A stretch of DNA of 64,000 nucleotides from CAVVIH01 sp963748295 (lineage in GTDB: Bacteria > Acidobacteriota > Vicinamibacteria > Vicinamibacterales > 2-12-FULL-66-21), in the NCBI GenBank assembly GCA_963748295.1, contig CAVVIH010000002.1:310001-374000 (forward strand). Direction: 5' to 3'. The notes under the pieces were generated by a model. The model was not told the DNA's origin and made no database searches. It saw only the letters and a list, made by a program, of their open reading frames with translations. A program made the position numbers and the translations under genes. Within the stretch, counting starts at the first letter, position 1; every line of letters starts with the position of its first letter. Of this stretch, positions 26,873 to 35,768 are shown piece by piece.

Positions 26873-29011
26873 ATGGCCCTCAGACGAGTCGCGCAGACGC
26901 CAGCGCCGCCACGCCGCGGGCAGGCACGGCCGACTTTGCCGCTCCCGCCTGACGAACCGTCCGAACCCGCACGCGATCTCCTGCTGCGCTCGTGGGCCGG
27001 CCGCCTCTTCCTCGTCGGGTTTGCGGTCAAGGTGCTGGTCACGCTCGTACGGGTGTTCGTCGAGCCGCCGGCGTTCCTGCGCGTGCTCAGTACGACCGCG
27101 ACCATCGCGCTGCTGATCGCGCTGAGGTACTTCCTCGCCCGCCTCTTTCTGCTGCTGAAGCGCCGCCTCTTGTGGCGCGTCCGGCGGAAACTCATTCTTT
27201 CGTACATCTTCATCGGTGTCGTGCCGGCGCTGCTCATCATCGGCTTCTTTCTGTTCGGGGCGTTCGTCCTGTCGATGAATGTCAGTGCGTACCTGTTCAA
27301 GGATGGTTACGACGAGATCGGCCGCGACGCCACGTCACTGGCCGAGGTGGCTGCCGCCGAAATCTCCCGCACGCCCGCTGGCGTCCACCAGACGGTTACC
27401 CGGGTACAGCAGAATGGGTCCGCGGCGTTCAACAATCCGTTCGTCTCGATGACGTTCATTCCCGAACAGGAAGGGGAGCGCGTCGTGGCGGGCGAATGGC
27501 GCCACATCGCGCCCCCGCAGGAGACTCCCGGCTGGCTGAAGAAAACGTCGTCCGGCTGGCAGGGGACGATTGCGGTGCCGGATCCCGATACGCCGGGGCA
27601 AATCGAGCTGGTTGCACGCGCCGTCCGCCACGCGGTCACGGCGAAGGGCCGCGTCGGCCTGGTCGTCGTCGACATCCCGGTCGACGAGATGCTCGTCGAT
27701 CGGCTTCACGAAAAGACCGGCGTCAAGGCCGGACACGTCGAGGTCCGCAGCACGGAGTCCGCCGGTGATGCCGTCGGCGCGGTGCTGACCAGGCCTGAGG
27801 ACTCCGCATCGGGGCCCACCTCGTTCTTCGGCCACAGCGTGGTGTACCTGGACGCCACGGACTGGACGACCGGCGCGCCGCTGCGCACGTGGGTGTCCGT
27901 GACGTATCAGATCCAGCAGCTGTACAAGCGAATGTCCTCGGCGCAAGCGGCCGACATGGCGTATCTCCTGGTCTACGGGGTGATCTTCGTCGCCGTGCTC
28001 TTCCTGATCATCCAGATCGCCGCGCTGACGATGGGCTTCGCGCTGGCGCGCTCGATCACGAGCTCGATCCACGAGCTCTTCATGGGCACCGAACGCGTAC
28101 GGCAGGGAGATTTCACGCACCGGATCAATGTGAACACGAAGGATCAGCTCGGCGAGCTGGCCGAGTCGTTCAACCAGATGACCGGCAGCATCGAGAACCT
28201 CCTGCTGACGGCGGCGGAGAAGAAGCGGCTCGAAGAAGAGCTGCGTATCGCCCGGCAGATTCAGATGTCGCTGCTGCCGCGCGGGCCGCTCGAAATGCCG
28301 GGATTGGGCGTGACCGCGCTCTGCGTGCCCGCACGCGAAGTCGGCGGGGACTACTACGACTTCTTTCCGCTGGGGCACGAGCGCCTCGGCGTGCTGATCG
28401 CCGACGTCTCGGGCAAGGGCACATCAGCCGCGTTGTACATGGCGGAGTTGAAGGGCCTGATGCTGTCGCTCAGCCAGATCTATCACTCGCCCCGGGAACT
28501 GCTGCTCGAGGTGAACCGGATCATTTCCGAGAACCTCGACAGCCGCAGCTTCATCACGATGTCGTACGTCGTGCTCGACCTCAAACGCGGCGTGATGACG
28601 TTCGCCCGCGCCGGACACACGCCGCTCATCTACCTGCCGGGTAACGGCACGCTGTCGCGCGACGCCCAGGTGTTGACGCCGAATGGCATGGTCGTCGGCC
28701 TCCGCATCGACGGGGCGGCGGCGAAGTTTGCCGAGCTGCTGGAGGAGGAGCAAGTCATGCTGCAGGACGGCGACGTGATCGTCCTCTACACCGACGGCAT
28801 CACCGAGGCGATGAATGGCGCGGAAGATCTCTTCGGCGAAGGCCGGTTGAACCGCCTCGTCGAGGAGCACGGCCACCTGGCCTCGGGGGAGCTGCGCGAG
28901 CGCATCCTGCGGGAAATCGAAGCGTTCGTCGACGGCGCCGATCAGCACGACGACATGACGATGATCCTGATCAAGATCGAGCGGCCCGAGGCGGCGCGGG
29001 TGGCGGTGTGA
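26873..29011 (+). CDS. Membrane-anchored SpoIIE/RsbU-type PP2C phosphatase with HAMP domain
   Basis: 712 residues. Two N-terminal hydrophobic regions (GRLFLVGFAVKVLVTL, ATIALLIALRYFLARLF) and a helix at LILSYIFIGVVPALLIIGFF precede a ~240-residue extracytoplasmic sensor. A membrane helix near AYLLVYGVIFVAVLFLIIQI then leads into HAMP (ARSITSSIHELFMGTERVRQ, in parts). The C-terminal phosphatase shows the metal aspartates in REVGGDYYDFF and LIADVSGKGTSAAL, and YTDGITEAMN with DQHDDMTMI. Such proteins dephosphorylate anti-anti-sigma factors. No sigma or STAS gene is adjacent. Confidence 0.93.
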   Translation: MALRRVAQTPAPPRRGQARPTLPLPPDEPSEPARDLLLRSWAGRLFLVGFAVKVLVTLVRVFVEPPAFLRVLSTTATIALLIALRYFLARLFLLLKRRLLWRVRRKLILSYIFIGVVPALLIIGFFLFGAFVLSMNVSAYLFKDGYDEIGRDATSLAEVAAAEISRTPAGVHQTVTRVQQNGSAAFNNPFVSMTFIPEQEGERVVAGEWRHIAPPQETPGWLKKTSSGWQGTIAVPDPDTPGQIELVARAVRHAVTAKGRVGLVVVDIPVDEMLVDRLHEKTGVKAGHVEVRSTESAGDAVGAVLTRPEDSASGPTSFFGHSVVYLDATDWTTGAPLRTWVSVTYQIQQLYKRMSSAQAADMAYLLVYGVIFVAVLFLIIQIAALTMGFALARSITSSIHELFMGTERVRQGDFTHRINVNTKDQLGELAESFNQMTGSIENLLLTAAEKKRLEEELRIARQIQMSLLPRGPLEMPGLGVTALCVPAREVGGDYYDFFPLGHERLGVLIADVSGKGTSAALYMAELKGLMLSLSQIYHSPRELLLEVNRIISENLDSRSFITMSYVVLDLKRGVMTFARAGHTPLIYLPGNGTLSRDAQVLTPNGMVVGLRIDGAAAKFAELLEEEQVMLQDGDVIVLYTDGITEAMNGAEDLFGEGRLNRLVEEHGHLASGELRERILREIEAFVDGADQHDDMTMILIKIERPEAARVAV

Positions 29012-29018
29012 TGTAGGC

Positions 29019-29960
29019 ATGGAATTCGTGGTCATCTTCCGGACCCCGTCGCTCATCGAGGCCGACGTCGTCAAAGGCCTGCTGGAGACGCACGGCATCG
29101 CGGCGATCGTCACCGCCGACCAGTCGCGCACGGCATTTCCGCTCTCGATGAGTCACATGCGGGTGGCGGTGGAAGAGAGCCAGGCGGAACAGGCGACGCG
29201 GATCATCGAGAGCCATCGCGACGAGGTCACCTCGCCGGCGGCGATGCCATTCGGCACCGAGCTGGCGCCGCTCGAGGACGCCATCGGCTACAGCTTCCGG
29301 GATCGCGGCCTGCTCGAGCACGCGCTGACACACCGGTCGCGCGTGCACGAGGATGCGAGCGGCGGCGTGATCGACAACGAGTCGCTCGAGTTCCTCGGCG
29401 ACTCGGTGCTGGGGTTCGTGATTGCGGACATGCTGTTCCGCAGCTTTCCGCAGCACAACGAAGGGCAGAAGTCGAAGCTGAAGGCGTCGATCGTGTCGGC
29501 GACCTCGCTCGCCCGGCTGGGCGAGCGGCTGAAGCTCGGCGACTACCTGATCCTGGGGCGCGGCGAGGAAAAGACCGGCGGACGGCGCAAGCACGCGCTC
29601 ATCTCCGACTGCTACGAGGCGCTGATCGCGGCGGTCTATCTCGACGGCGGAATCGAGCCGGCGCGCGACTTCATCGAGCGCCAGTTCCACGATCTGATCG
29701 AGGAAGCGAAGCGGCGGGGCGCCGAAGCGGCGTTCACCGAGGACTACAAGTCAGCGCTGCAGGAATGGCTGCAGCGAAACGATCGCGGGCTGCCGTCGTA
29801 CCGGCTCGTCACTGAGACGGGGCCGGCGCACCGGCGGCGCTTCGACGTCGAGGTCCTCGTCAGCGGCGAGCCGGTGGGACGCGCCGAAGGGCGCAGCAAG
29901 AAAGAGGCGGCGCAGGCTGCCGCCAAGGCGGCGCTTGCCGCGCTCAGTCAATCTCGATGA
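29019..29960 (+). CDS. rnc: DUF2007-ribonuclease III fusion
   Basis: RNase III cleaves double-stranded RNA in rRNA and mRNA processing. Residues 1-75 (MEFVVIFRTPSLIEADVVKG through a VAVEESQAEQATRII end) match the small DUF2007 signal-transducer-like domain. From about residue 80 a complete RNase III follows: catalytic NESLEFLGDSVLGF, HALISDCYEALIAAVYLDGG and a C-terminal dsRBD (DYKSALQEWLQ to KKEAAQAAAKAAL). There is no stop between the parts; an internal ATG (MPFGTELAPLED) could also start a stand-alone RNase III. Total 313 residues. The end overlaps the convergent ATPase gene by 17 nt. Confidence 0.92.
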   Translation: MEFVVIFRTPSLIEADVVKGLLETHGIAAIVTADQSRTAFPLSMSHMRVAVEESQAEQATRIIESHRDEVTSPAAMPFGTELAPLEDAIGYSFRDRGLLEHALTHRSRVHEDASGGVIDNESLEFLGDSVLGFVIADMLFRSFPQHNEGQKSKLKASIVSATSLARLGERLKLGDYLILGRGEEKTGGRRKHALISDCYEALIAAVYLDGGIEPARDFIERQFHDLIEEAKRRGAEAAFTEDYKSALQEWLQRNDRGLPSYRLVTETGPAHRRRFDVEVLVSGEPVGRAEGRSKKEAAQAAAKAALAALSQSR

Positions 29961-31137
29961 TGCCCCAGTTCTTCGCCGGCAGCGCATCCGTCTGATCGCC
30001 GGCGAGCGCGAGCGCCGGCTCCGAGCGGGGCAGGCGAGCCATCACGTAGCCGTGCACCTCGCGCGCGACATCCTCGTCGCCCGGCGGCACCGCGCGGCAG
30101 TGCAGCCGCACCCACAGCCGCATGACCGGATCCGTGAAGCTGTATCGCTTCTGCCGTGACGTGATCAGATCCACGTCCTCGAGCCACGACAGGTAGTCCT
30201 TCGTCGATCCCGGCGTGCGGTGCAGCCGCTGCGCGATTTCAGTGAGGGTCAGCGGCTCCTCCTGCGAGAGGACGTCGAGGATCGCCTTGAGCGCGCCGTA
30301 GCCGCGCGCCCGGTGCAGCCGCAGCTCGTAGCAGAACCTGCAGATGGTGGTGAGCTGCCCGTTCGGCGCGAGCAGCGCCGAGAGCGCGCTCACCGGGTCG
30401 GCGGCGCCGCGGCCGCCGGTCATCGCCGCGGTTTCGGTGATCAGCCGCGCGTACGACGGCCTGCCGTCGGCCAGCACCTGCACGAGCCGCGCGAGATCGT
30501 CGCGCGCGCGGTCCTCTTCGGCCTCGCGGAACGCGTTCGGCGGGCTGGTGCCTTCGGCGGTCGCCGGAAGCGTGGCGCGGATCTCGGCTGCGGTCAGCGG
30601 CGCGACGTGGATGATCTCGAACTGCGGCGGCGCGTCGCGCAGCAGGCGCATCGCGCGCGCCGTGTAGCGGGTGGTCAGCACGAAGCGATTGCCGCTCGAG
30701 GCGAGCGCCGAAATCAGATCGCGCAGCACCGAGCGCAGGCCGGGGAAGCTCTCGAACGTGCGCAGCTCGAGGAACTCGTCGAGCAGGAACGTCGCCGGCC
30801 CGCCGCCGGCGGCTCGTGTACTGTCGATCAGCGCGAGCGTCGCGTCGAACGCGTCCCGCGCGCTCGGATCGGCCTGGCTCGACCGTCCATAAGGATGCGA
30901 GGGAAACGGCGACGCCTCGCGGACGGCGCGCAGGCACCGCTCGGGCGTGGTGGCGAGGCATTCGACGTCGAGGTACTGACACGTATCGCGGCCGATGAGA
31001 TCGCGCAGCCGCAGCAGCAGCGACGTCCGGCCGCTTCCGCATCCACCCAGCACCACGGGAATCCGCGGTGTGCCGGCAGAGCCGTCGAGGATGGACAGTA
31101 CCCGGCGTTCGAGCGCCGGACGTTCTGGAATCATCAT
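29944..31137 (-). CDS. AAA/STAND-like ATPase with C-terminal winged helix, downstream of hutU
   Basis: 397 residues. The P-loop reads GGCGSGRTSLLLRL near residue 30, with arginine in place of the usual lysine; Walker B is TFLLDEFLEL and a sensor-like region VLTTRYTARAMRLL follows. The C-terminal ~110 residues contain a winged-helix segment (LTLTEIAQRLHRTPGSTKDYLSWL) ending RYSFTDPVMRLWVRLH, as in archaeal-type AAA ATPases. The function is unknown; DNA binding is plausible. ATG 31137 overlaps the hutU stop, so it is translationally coupled to histidine catabolism genes. Confidence 0.75.
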   Translation of the reverse strand: MMIPERPALERRVLSILDGSAGTPRIPVVLGGCGSGRTSLLLRLRDLIGRDTCQYLDVECLATTPERCLRAVREASPFPSHPYGRSSQADPSARDAFDATLALIDSTRAAGGGPATFLLDEFLELRTFESFPGLRSVLRDLISALASSGNRFVLTTRYTARAMRLLRDAPPQFEIIHVAPLTAAEIRATLPATAEGTSPPNAFREAEEDRARDDLARLVQVLADGRPSYARLITETAAMTGGRGAADPVSALSALLAPNGQLTTICRFCYELRLHRARGYGALKAILDVLSQEEPLTLTEIAQRLHRTPGSTKDYLSWLEDVDLITSRQKRYSFTDPVMRLWVRLHCRAVPPGDEDVAREVHGYVMARLPRSEPALALAGDQTDALPAKNWGIIEID

Positions 31138-32810
31138 CGGCCCGAGCCTCCCGAATTGATCATCGGCATGTGAATTCCGCGGTGACGCGCCGCCTCGATG
31201 GCGGAGGGATATCCGGCGTCGGCGTGCCGCACGACGCCGAGGCCTGGATCGGTCGTCAGCACGCGCTGCAGCTTCTCGTCCGCTTCGCGCGATCCGTCGG
31301 CGACGACCACCATGCCGGCGTGCAGCGAATAGCCGATGCCGACGCCGCCGCCGTGATGCACCGACACCCAGGTGGCGCCGGACGATGTGTTGAGCAGCGC
31401 GTTCAGGACGGGCCAGTCGGCGATGGCGTCGCTGCCGTCGCGCATGCCCTCGGTCTCGCGATTCGGTGACGCCACCGAGCCGGCGTCGAGATGGTCGCGG
31501 CCGATCACGATCGGCGCGCCGACCTGTCCGCGCCGCACCAGATCGTTGAGGGCGAGGCCGAAGCGCGCGCGGTCGCCGTAGCCGAGCCAGAGAATCCGCG
31601 CCGGCAGCCCCTGGAACGCGACGCGCTCGCGCGCCAGCCGAATCCAGCGGCACAGCGACTCGTCGCCGCTGAACATCTCGAGCGCGAGATCGTCGGTGGC
31701 GTGGATGTCGGCCGGATCGCCCGACAGCGCCGCCCACCGGAACGGTCCCTTGCCTTCGCAGAAGAGCGGCCGGATGTACTCGGGAACGAAGCCCGGAATG
31801 TCGAACGCGTCGCCGACGCCGGCATTGTGCGCCTGCGCGCGGATGTTGTTGCCGTAGTCGAAGACGATCGCGCCGCGCCGCTTGAGGTCGAGCATCGCGC
31901 GAACGTGATCCGCCATCGCCGCCATCGACCTCTTTAGATAGGCGTCGGGATCGCTGCGGCGCAGCGTCGACGCCGCGTCGATCGTCAGGCCGTTGGGGAT
32001 GTAGCCGTTCAGCGCATCGTGCGCGGAGGTCTGGTCGGTCACGACGTCCGGCGTGATGCCGCGCCGCACCAGCTCCGGCAGGACGTCGGCGGCGTTCCCC
32101 TCGAGCGCCAGCGACCGGGCCACGCCGTCCCGCCGCCACCGGTCGATGGTGGCCAGCGCGAGGTCGAGATCCCCGCATCGCTCGTCCACATACCGCGTCG
32201 CGAGGCGACGTTCGATCCGTGACGGATCGATTTCGACGACCAGCGCGGTGCCGCCGTTCATCGTGATGGCGAGCGGCTGGGCGCCGCCCATGCCGCCGAG
32301 ACCGGCGGTTACCGCCAGCCGTCCCGCCAGCGATCCGTTGAAGTGGCGGCGGGCGAGCTCCGCGAGCGTCTCGTAGGTGCCCTGGAGGATCCCCTGCGTA
32401 CCGATATAGATCCAGCTTCCGGCGGTCATCTGGCCGTACATCGTCAGGCCGCGATCCTCGAGGTCGCGAAAGTGATCCCACGTCGCCCAGACGGGGACCA
32501 GCAGCGCGTTGGCAATCAGCACGCGCGGCGCCCAGGGATGCGTGCGGAAGACGGCGACCGGCTTGCCGGACTGCACGACCAGCGTCTCGTCATGATCGAG
32601 GCCGCGCAGCGCGGCGACGATCGCGTCGAACGCCTCCCAGCTTCGCGCGGCGCGTCCGGATCCGCCGTAGACGATCAGATCGTCGGGACGCTCGGCGACG
32701 TCGGGGTCGAGATTGTTCATGAGCATCCGCAGCGCGGCTTCCTGAGGCCATCCTTTGCAGGAGATCGTCGCGCCCCGTGGAGCGCTGACATGGCGGCTGA
32801 GAATACTCAT
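31134..32810 (-). CDS. hutU: Urocanate hydratase
   Basis: Converts urocanate to 4-imidazolone-5-propionate in histidine degradation. ATG 32810 gives 558 residues, normal for HutU. The NAD+-binding GLGGMGGAQPLA, the segment FDYGNNIRAQAHNAG and the active-site cysteine in RPLFCEGKGPFRW are all present, with VSVHHGGGVGIGYSLHAGM near the C-terminus. It lies 113 bp after hutH on the same strand with its own sigma-70-like promoter, and overlaps the downstream ATPase start. Confidence 0.97.
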   Translation of the reverse strand: MSILSRHVSAPRGATISCKGWPQEAALRMLMNNLDPDVAERPDDLIVYGGSGRAARSWEAFDAIVAALRGLDHDETLVVQSGKPVAVFRTHPWAPRVLIANALLVPVWATWDHFRDLEDRGLTMYGQMTAGSWIYIGTQGILQGTYETLAELARRHFNGSLAGRLAVTAGLGGMGGAQPLAITMNGGTALVVEIDPSRIERRLATRYVDERCGDLDLALATIDRWRRDGVARSLALEGNAADVLPELVRRGITPDVVTDQTSAHDALNGYIPNGLTIDAASTLRRSDPDAYLKRSMAAMADHVRAMLDLKRRGAIVFDYGNNIRAQAHNAGVGDAFDIPGFVPEYIRPLFCEGKGPFRWAALSGDPADIHATDDLALEMFSGDESLCRWIRLARERVAFQGLPARILWLGYGDRARFGLALNDLVRRGQVGAPIVIGRDHLDAGSVASPNRETEGMRDGSDAIADWPVLNALLNTSSGATWVSVHHGGGVGIGYSLHAGMVVVADGSREADEKLQRVLTTDPGLGVVRHADAGYPSAIEAARHRGIHMPMINSGGSGR

Positions 32811-32875
32811 GATGAAGGGATTCGGTTCGCAGCACCGCAGGCGCATCGCGGACGGGCGACGCACCAAAGGTTAGC

Positions 32876-32915
32876 AATCTAAAAACGTACGCGCGCGTTG
32901 TCAATTTGAAATTGA
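32876..32915 (-). promoter_or_regulatory. Sigma-70-type promoter for hutU with adjacent palindrome
   Basis: On the minus strand TTGACA (32904-32899), a 17-nt spacer and TAGATT (32881-32876) form a near-consensus promoter 66 bp before the hutU ATG. The 13-bp palindrome CAATTTGAAATTG (32903-32915) overlaps the -35 edge and may be an operator. The gap is strikingly AT-rich for this genome. Confidence 0.65.
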
Positions 32916-32923
32916 AAAATTTC

Positions 32924-34444
32924 TTACTTGACTTCTGCGCCGCAGGAGGATTCCAGATCGCCATCAACGATCAGCTGAGAGATTTTTTCGATGTCCGGCG
33001 CGGGAGAACGATCGTCCGTGAGTGTTGGCACGAGATCGCGCACGCGTCGGTGCACCCGTTGAAGGATCGGCGACGTCCGCAGCGGCGCGAGCAGATCGAT
33101 CGCCTGGCAGGCGAAGAGGATCTCGATGGCGACGACGTGCGTCGCCAGCTCCAGCGCGCGCGCCGCCTTCAATGCCGCGCCCATGCTCATGCTGACGTGA
33201 TCTTCGCGATTGGCTGACGTCGGGATCGTGTCGACGCTCGCCGGATGGGCCAGTGTCTTGATCTCCGACGCGAGCGCGGCAGCGGTCACCTGCGCCATCA
33301 TGTAGCCGGACTGCAGGCCGCTGCGCGGCGTCAGGAACGCCGGCAGATCGCTCAGCGCGGGATTGACCAGCCGATCGGAGCGCCGCTCGCTGATCGTGGC
33401 GAACTGCGCCAGCGCGATCACCAGCAGATCGGCGGCGATCGCCACCGGCGCGCCGTGGAAGTTTCCGCCAGAGAGGATTTCCGCCTCCCGCGCGAATACC
33501 ATCGGGTTGTCGGTCGCGGCGTTGGCTTCGACGTGAATGATATTGCGCACGAAGGTCAGCGCTTCGCGCGCGGCGCCGTGTACCTGTGCCGCACACCGCA
33601 GCGAATAGGCGTCCTGCACCCGGCCGCACTGCTCGTGCGACTTGTTGATCCCGCTCTCCTCCAGCAGCCGGCGGATGTTCGCCGCGGACTGCCGCTGTCC
33701 CGGATAGGGGCGCGCGTCGTGAATGCGGGGGTCGAACGGCTTGACCGACCCGCGCAGCCCGTCGATCGACAGCGCGGCGGCAATGTCCGCCGCCCGCGCC
33801 AGCCGATCGCCGCCCGCGACCGCCAGCGCGGCCACCGCGGTCGACGGCTGCGTGCCGTTGATGAGCGCGATGCCTTCCTTCGGCGCGAGCGCAATCGGCT
33901 CGAGGCCGGCCAGCGTCAGCGCCTCGCGGCCGGGCCGCACGCGCCGATCGTCACCGACCACCGCCTCGCCTTCGCCGACGAGCACGAGCGCCAGATGCGC
34001 GAGCGGCGCCAGGTCGCCGCTGGCGCCGACCGACCCGCGGCTCGGGACGACGGGATGGACGCGCCGGTTCAGCAGCGCGAGCAGCTGCTCGAGCGTCGAG
34101 CGCCGCACGCCTGAGAAGCCCTTCGCCAGCACGTTGGCGCGCAGGGCCATCGACGCGCGCACCGCGCGCTCCGGCAGCGGCTCGCCGACGCCGGCGGCGT
34201 GGCTGCGCAGGAGATTGAGCTGCAGCGCCGCGAGGTCCTCGCGCGGGATCGTGGTTTCGGCGAGCGCGCCGAATCCCGTGTTGATGCCGTACACCGGCAC
34301 GTCGCCGGCGGCCTGTTCGTCCACGATCACGCGCGCCGCGTCCACGTTGCGTATCGCCGCTTCGGTCAGGCCGACCGTCACGCCGCGATCCGCGATGCTC
34401 ACGAGCTCGTCCAGCGTGAGCGTTTCGCCGCTGAGGAAAACCAT
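32924..34444 (-). CDS. hutH: Histidine ammonia-lyase
   Basis: First enzyme of histidine catabolism, deaminating histidine to urocanate. 506 residues from ATG 34444. The Ala141-Ser142-Gly143 triad in GSVGASGDLAPL forms the MIO electrophile. Other signatures are YGINTGFG, QDAYSLRCAAQVHG and SANREDHVSMS. It is divergent from purA with only 25 bp between start codons. hutI and hutF/G are not in the window. Confidence 0.97.
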   Translation of the reverse strand: MVFLSGETLTLDELVSIADRGVTVGLTEAAIRNVDAARVIVDEQAAGDVPVYGINTGFGALAETTIPREDLAALQLNLLRSHAAGVGEPLPERAVRASMALRANVLAKGFSGVRRSTLEQLLALLNRRVHPVVPSRGSVGASGDLAPLAHLALVLVGEGEAVVGDDRRVRPGREALTLAGLEPIALAPKEGIALINGTQPSTAVAALAVAGGDRLARAADIAAALSIDGLRGSVKPFDPRIHDARPYPGQRQSAANIRRLLEESGINKSHEQCGRVQDAYSLRCAAQVHGAAREALTFVRNIIHVEANAATDNPMVFAREAEILSGGNFHGAPVAIAADLLVIALAQFATISERRSDRLVNPALSDLPAFLTPRSGLQSGYMMAQVTAAALASEIKTLAHPASVDTIPTSANREDHVSMSMGAALKAARALELATHVVAIEILFACQAIDLLAPLRTSPILQRVHRRVRDLVPTLTDDRSPAPDIEKISQLIVDGDLESSCGAEVK

Positions 34445-34469
34445 GGCCGCAATGTAGAATACTTCAGGT

Positions 34470-35762
34470 ATGAACATCGCCGTGCTCGGCGCGCAGTGGG
34501 GAGACGAGGGCAAGGGCAAGATCGTCGACCTGCTGACGCCGAACTTCTCGATCGTCGCGCGCTATCAGGGCGGCCACAACGCCGGACACACGGTCTACGC
34601 CAACGGCCGGAAGTTCGTGTTGCGGCTGCTGCCGTCCGGCATCCTGCATGACGGCATCACCTGCATCATCGGCAACGGCGTCGTCGTCGATCCGCAGGCG
34701 CTGTTCGCCGAGATCGACGAGATCGCGCAGGCCGGCATCCGCGTCGGCGATCGCCTCGTCATCAGCGACAAGGCGCACCTCATCCTGCCGTATCACCGCG
34801 ACCTCGATCTCCTCAGCGAAGCGCGGCGCGGCGAGCGGCGCATCGGCACGACGTCGCGCGGCATCGGTCCGGCCTACGAGGACAAGGTGGGACGCCGGGG
34901 CATCCGCGTCGGCGATCTGGCGAACCCCGAGGCGCTCGCCGAGGCGGTGCAGCACAACGTCGCCGCGCGCAACCGGCTGATTCCCGAATCGACCATGGAC
35001 TGGCGTCAGGTGCTCGACGATCTGCGCCGGGCGTGGGAACGGATGGAGCCGTGGGTGACCGACGTGTCGCTGTATCTGGCGCGCGCGCGTCAGGCGCGGC
35101 GCGCGATCATGTTCGAGGGTGCGCAGGGCACGCTGCTCGACATCGATCACGGCACGTATCCGTATGTGACCTCGTCGAACGCGACCGCCGGCGGCGTCTG
35201 CACCGGTCTGGGCGTCGGGCCGCGTGCGATCGACACGGTGCTCGGCGTCGCGAAGGCATATACGACGCGTGTGGGCGAGGGGCCGCTGCCGACCGAGTTG
35301 AGCGGCGAGATTGGGAACCGGCTGCGCGAAACGGGACAGGAATTCGGCGCCGTGACGGGGCGTCCGCGCCGCTGCGGCTGGTACGACGCGGTCGCGGTGC
35401 GCTACGCGGTGCGGGTCAACGGCCTCGACGCGCTGGCGCTGACGAAGCTCGACGTCCTCGACGGGCTGCCCGAGCTGCAGGTGTGCACGGCCTATCGCTG
35501 CCGCGGCACATCGCTCACCGAGATGCCCGGCGATGTGGCGCAGCTCGCCGCGTGCGAGCCCGTGTACGAGACACTGGCCGGATGGACGGCGCCGACCAAG
35601 GGCGTGCGGCGGTTCGAGGACCTGCCGCGCGAGGCGCGTGCCTACATCGCACGGCTCGAAGACATCACGGGCGTACGCGCCGCGATCGTCTCGACGGGCT
35701 CCGCCCGAGAAGACACGATTCTCCGGGAGGGGATTCTCGCGCCGCAGCTCGCGATCGGCTGA
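34470..35762 (+). CDS. purA: Adenylosuccinate synthetase
   Basis: Joins IMP and aspartate using GTP in AMP biosynthesis. 430 residues with the P-loop GAQWGDEGKGK and catalytic Asp near residue 13, GGHNAGHT with the catalytic His, GTTSRGIGPAYEDK and FEGAQGTLLDIDHGTYPYVTSS (in parts). No clear Shine-Dalgarno is seen. TAGAAT at 34455-34460, ending 9 nt before the ATG, suggests a leaderless or very short-leader transcript, consistent with the 25-bp gap to hutH. Confidence 0.97.
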   Translation: MNIAVLGAQWGDEGKGKIVDLLTPNFSIVARYQGGHNAGHTVYANGRKFVLRLLPSGILHDGITCIIGNGVVVDPQALFAEIDEIAQAGIRVGDRLVISDKAHLILPYHRDLDLLSEARRGERRIGTTSRGIGPAYEDKVGRRGIRVGDLANPEALAEAVQHNVAARNRLIPESTMDWRQVLDDLRRAWERMEPWVTDVSLYLARARQARRAIMFEGAQGTLLDIDHGTYPYVTSSNATAGGVCTGLGVGPRAIDTVLGVAKAYTTRVGEGPLPTELSGEIGNRLRETGQEFGAVTGRPRRCGWYDAVAVRYAVRVNGLDALALTKLDVLDGLPELQVCTAYRCRGTSLTEMPGDVAQLAACEPVYETLAGWTAPTKGVRRFEDLPREARAYIARLEDITGVRAAIVSTGSAREDTILREGILAPQLAIG

Positions 35763-35768
35763 TCGGCG

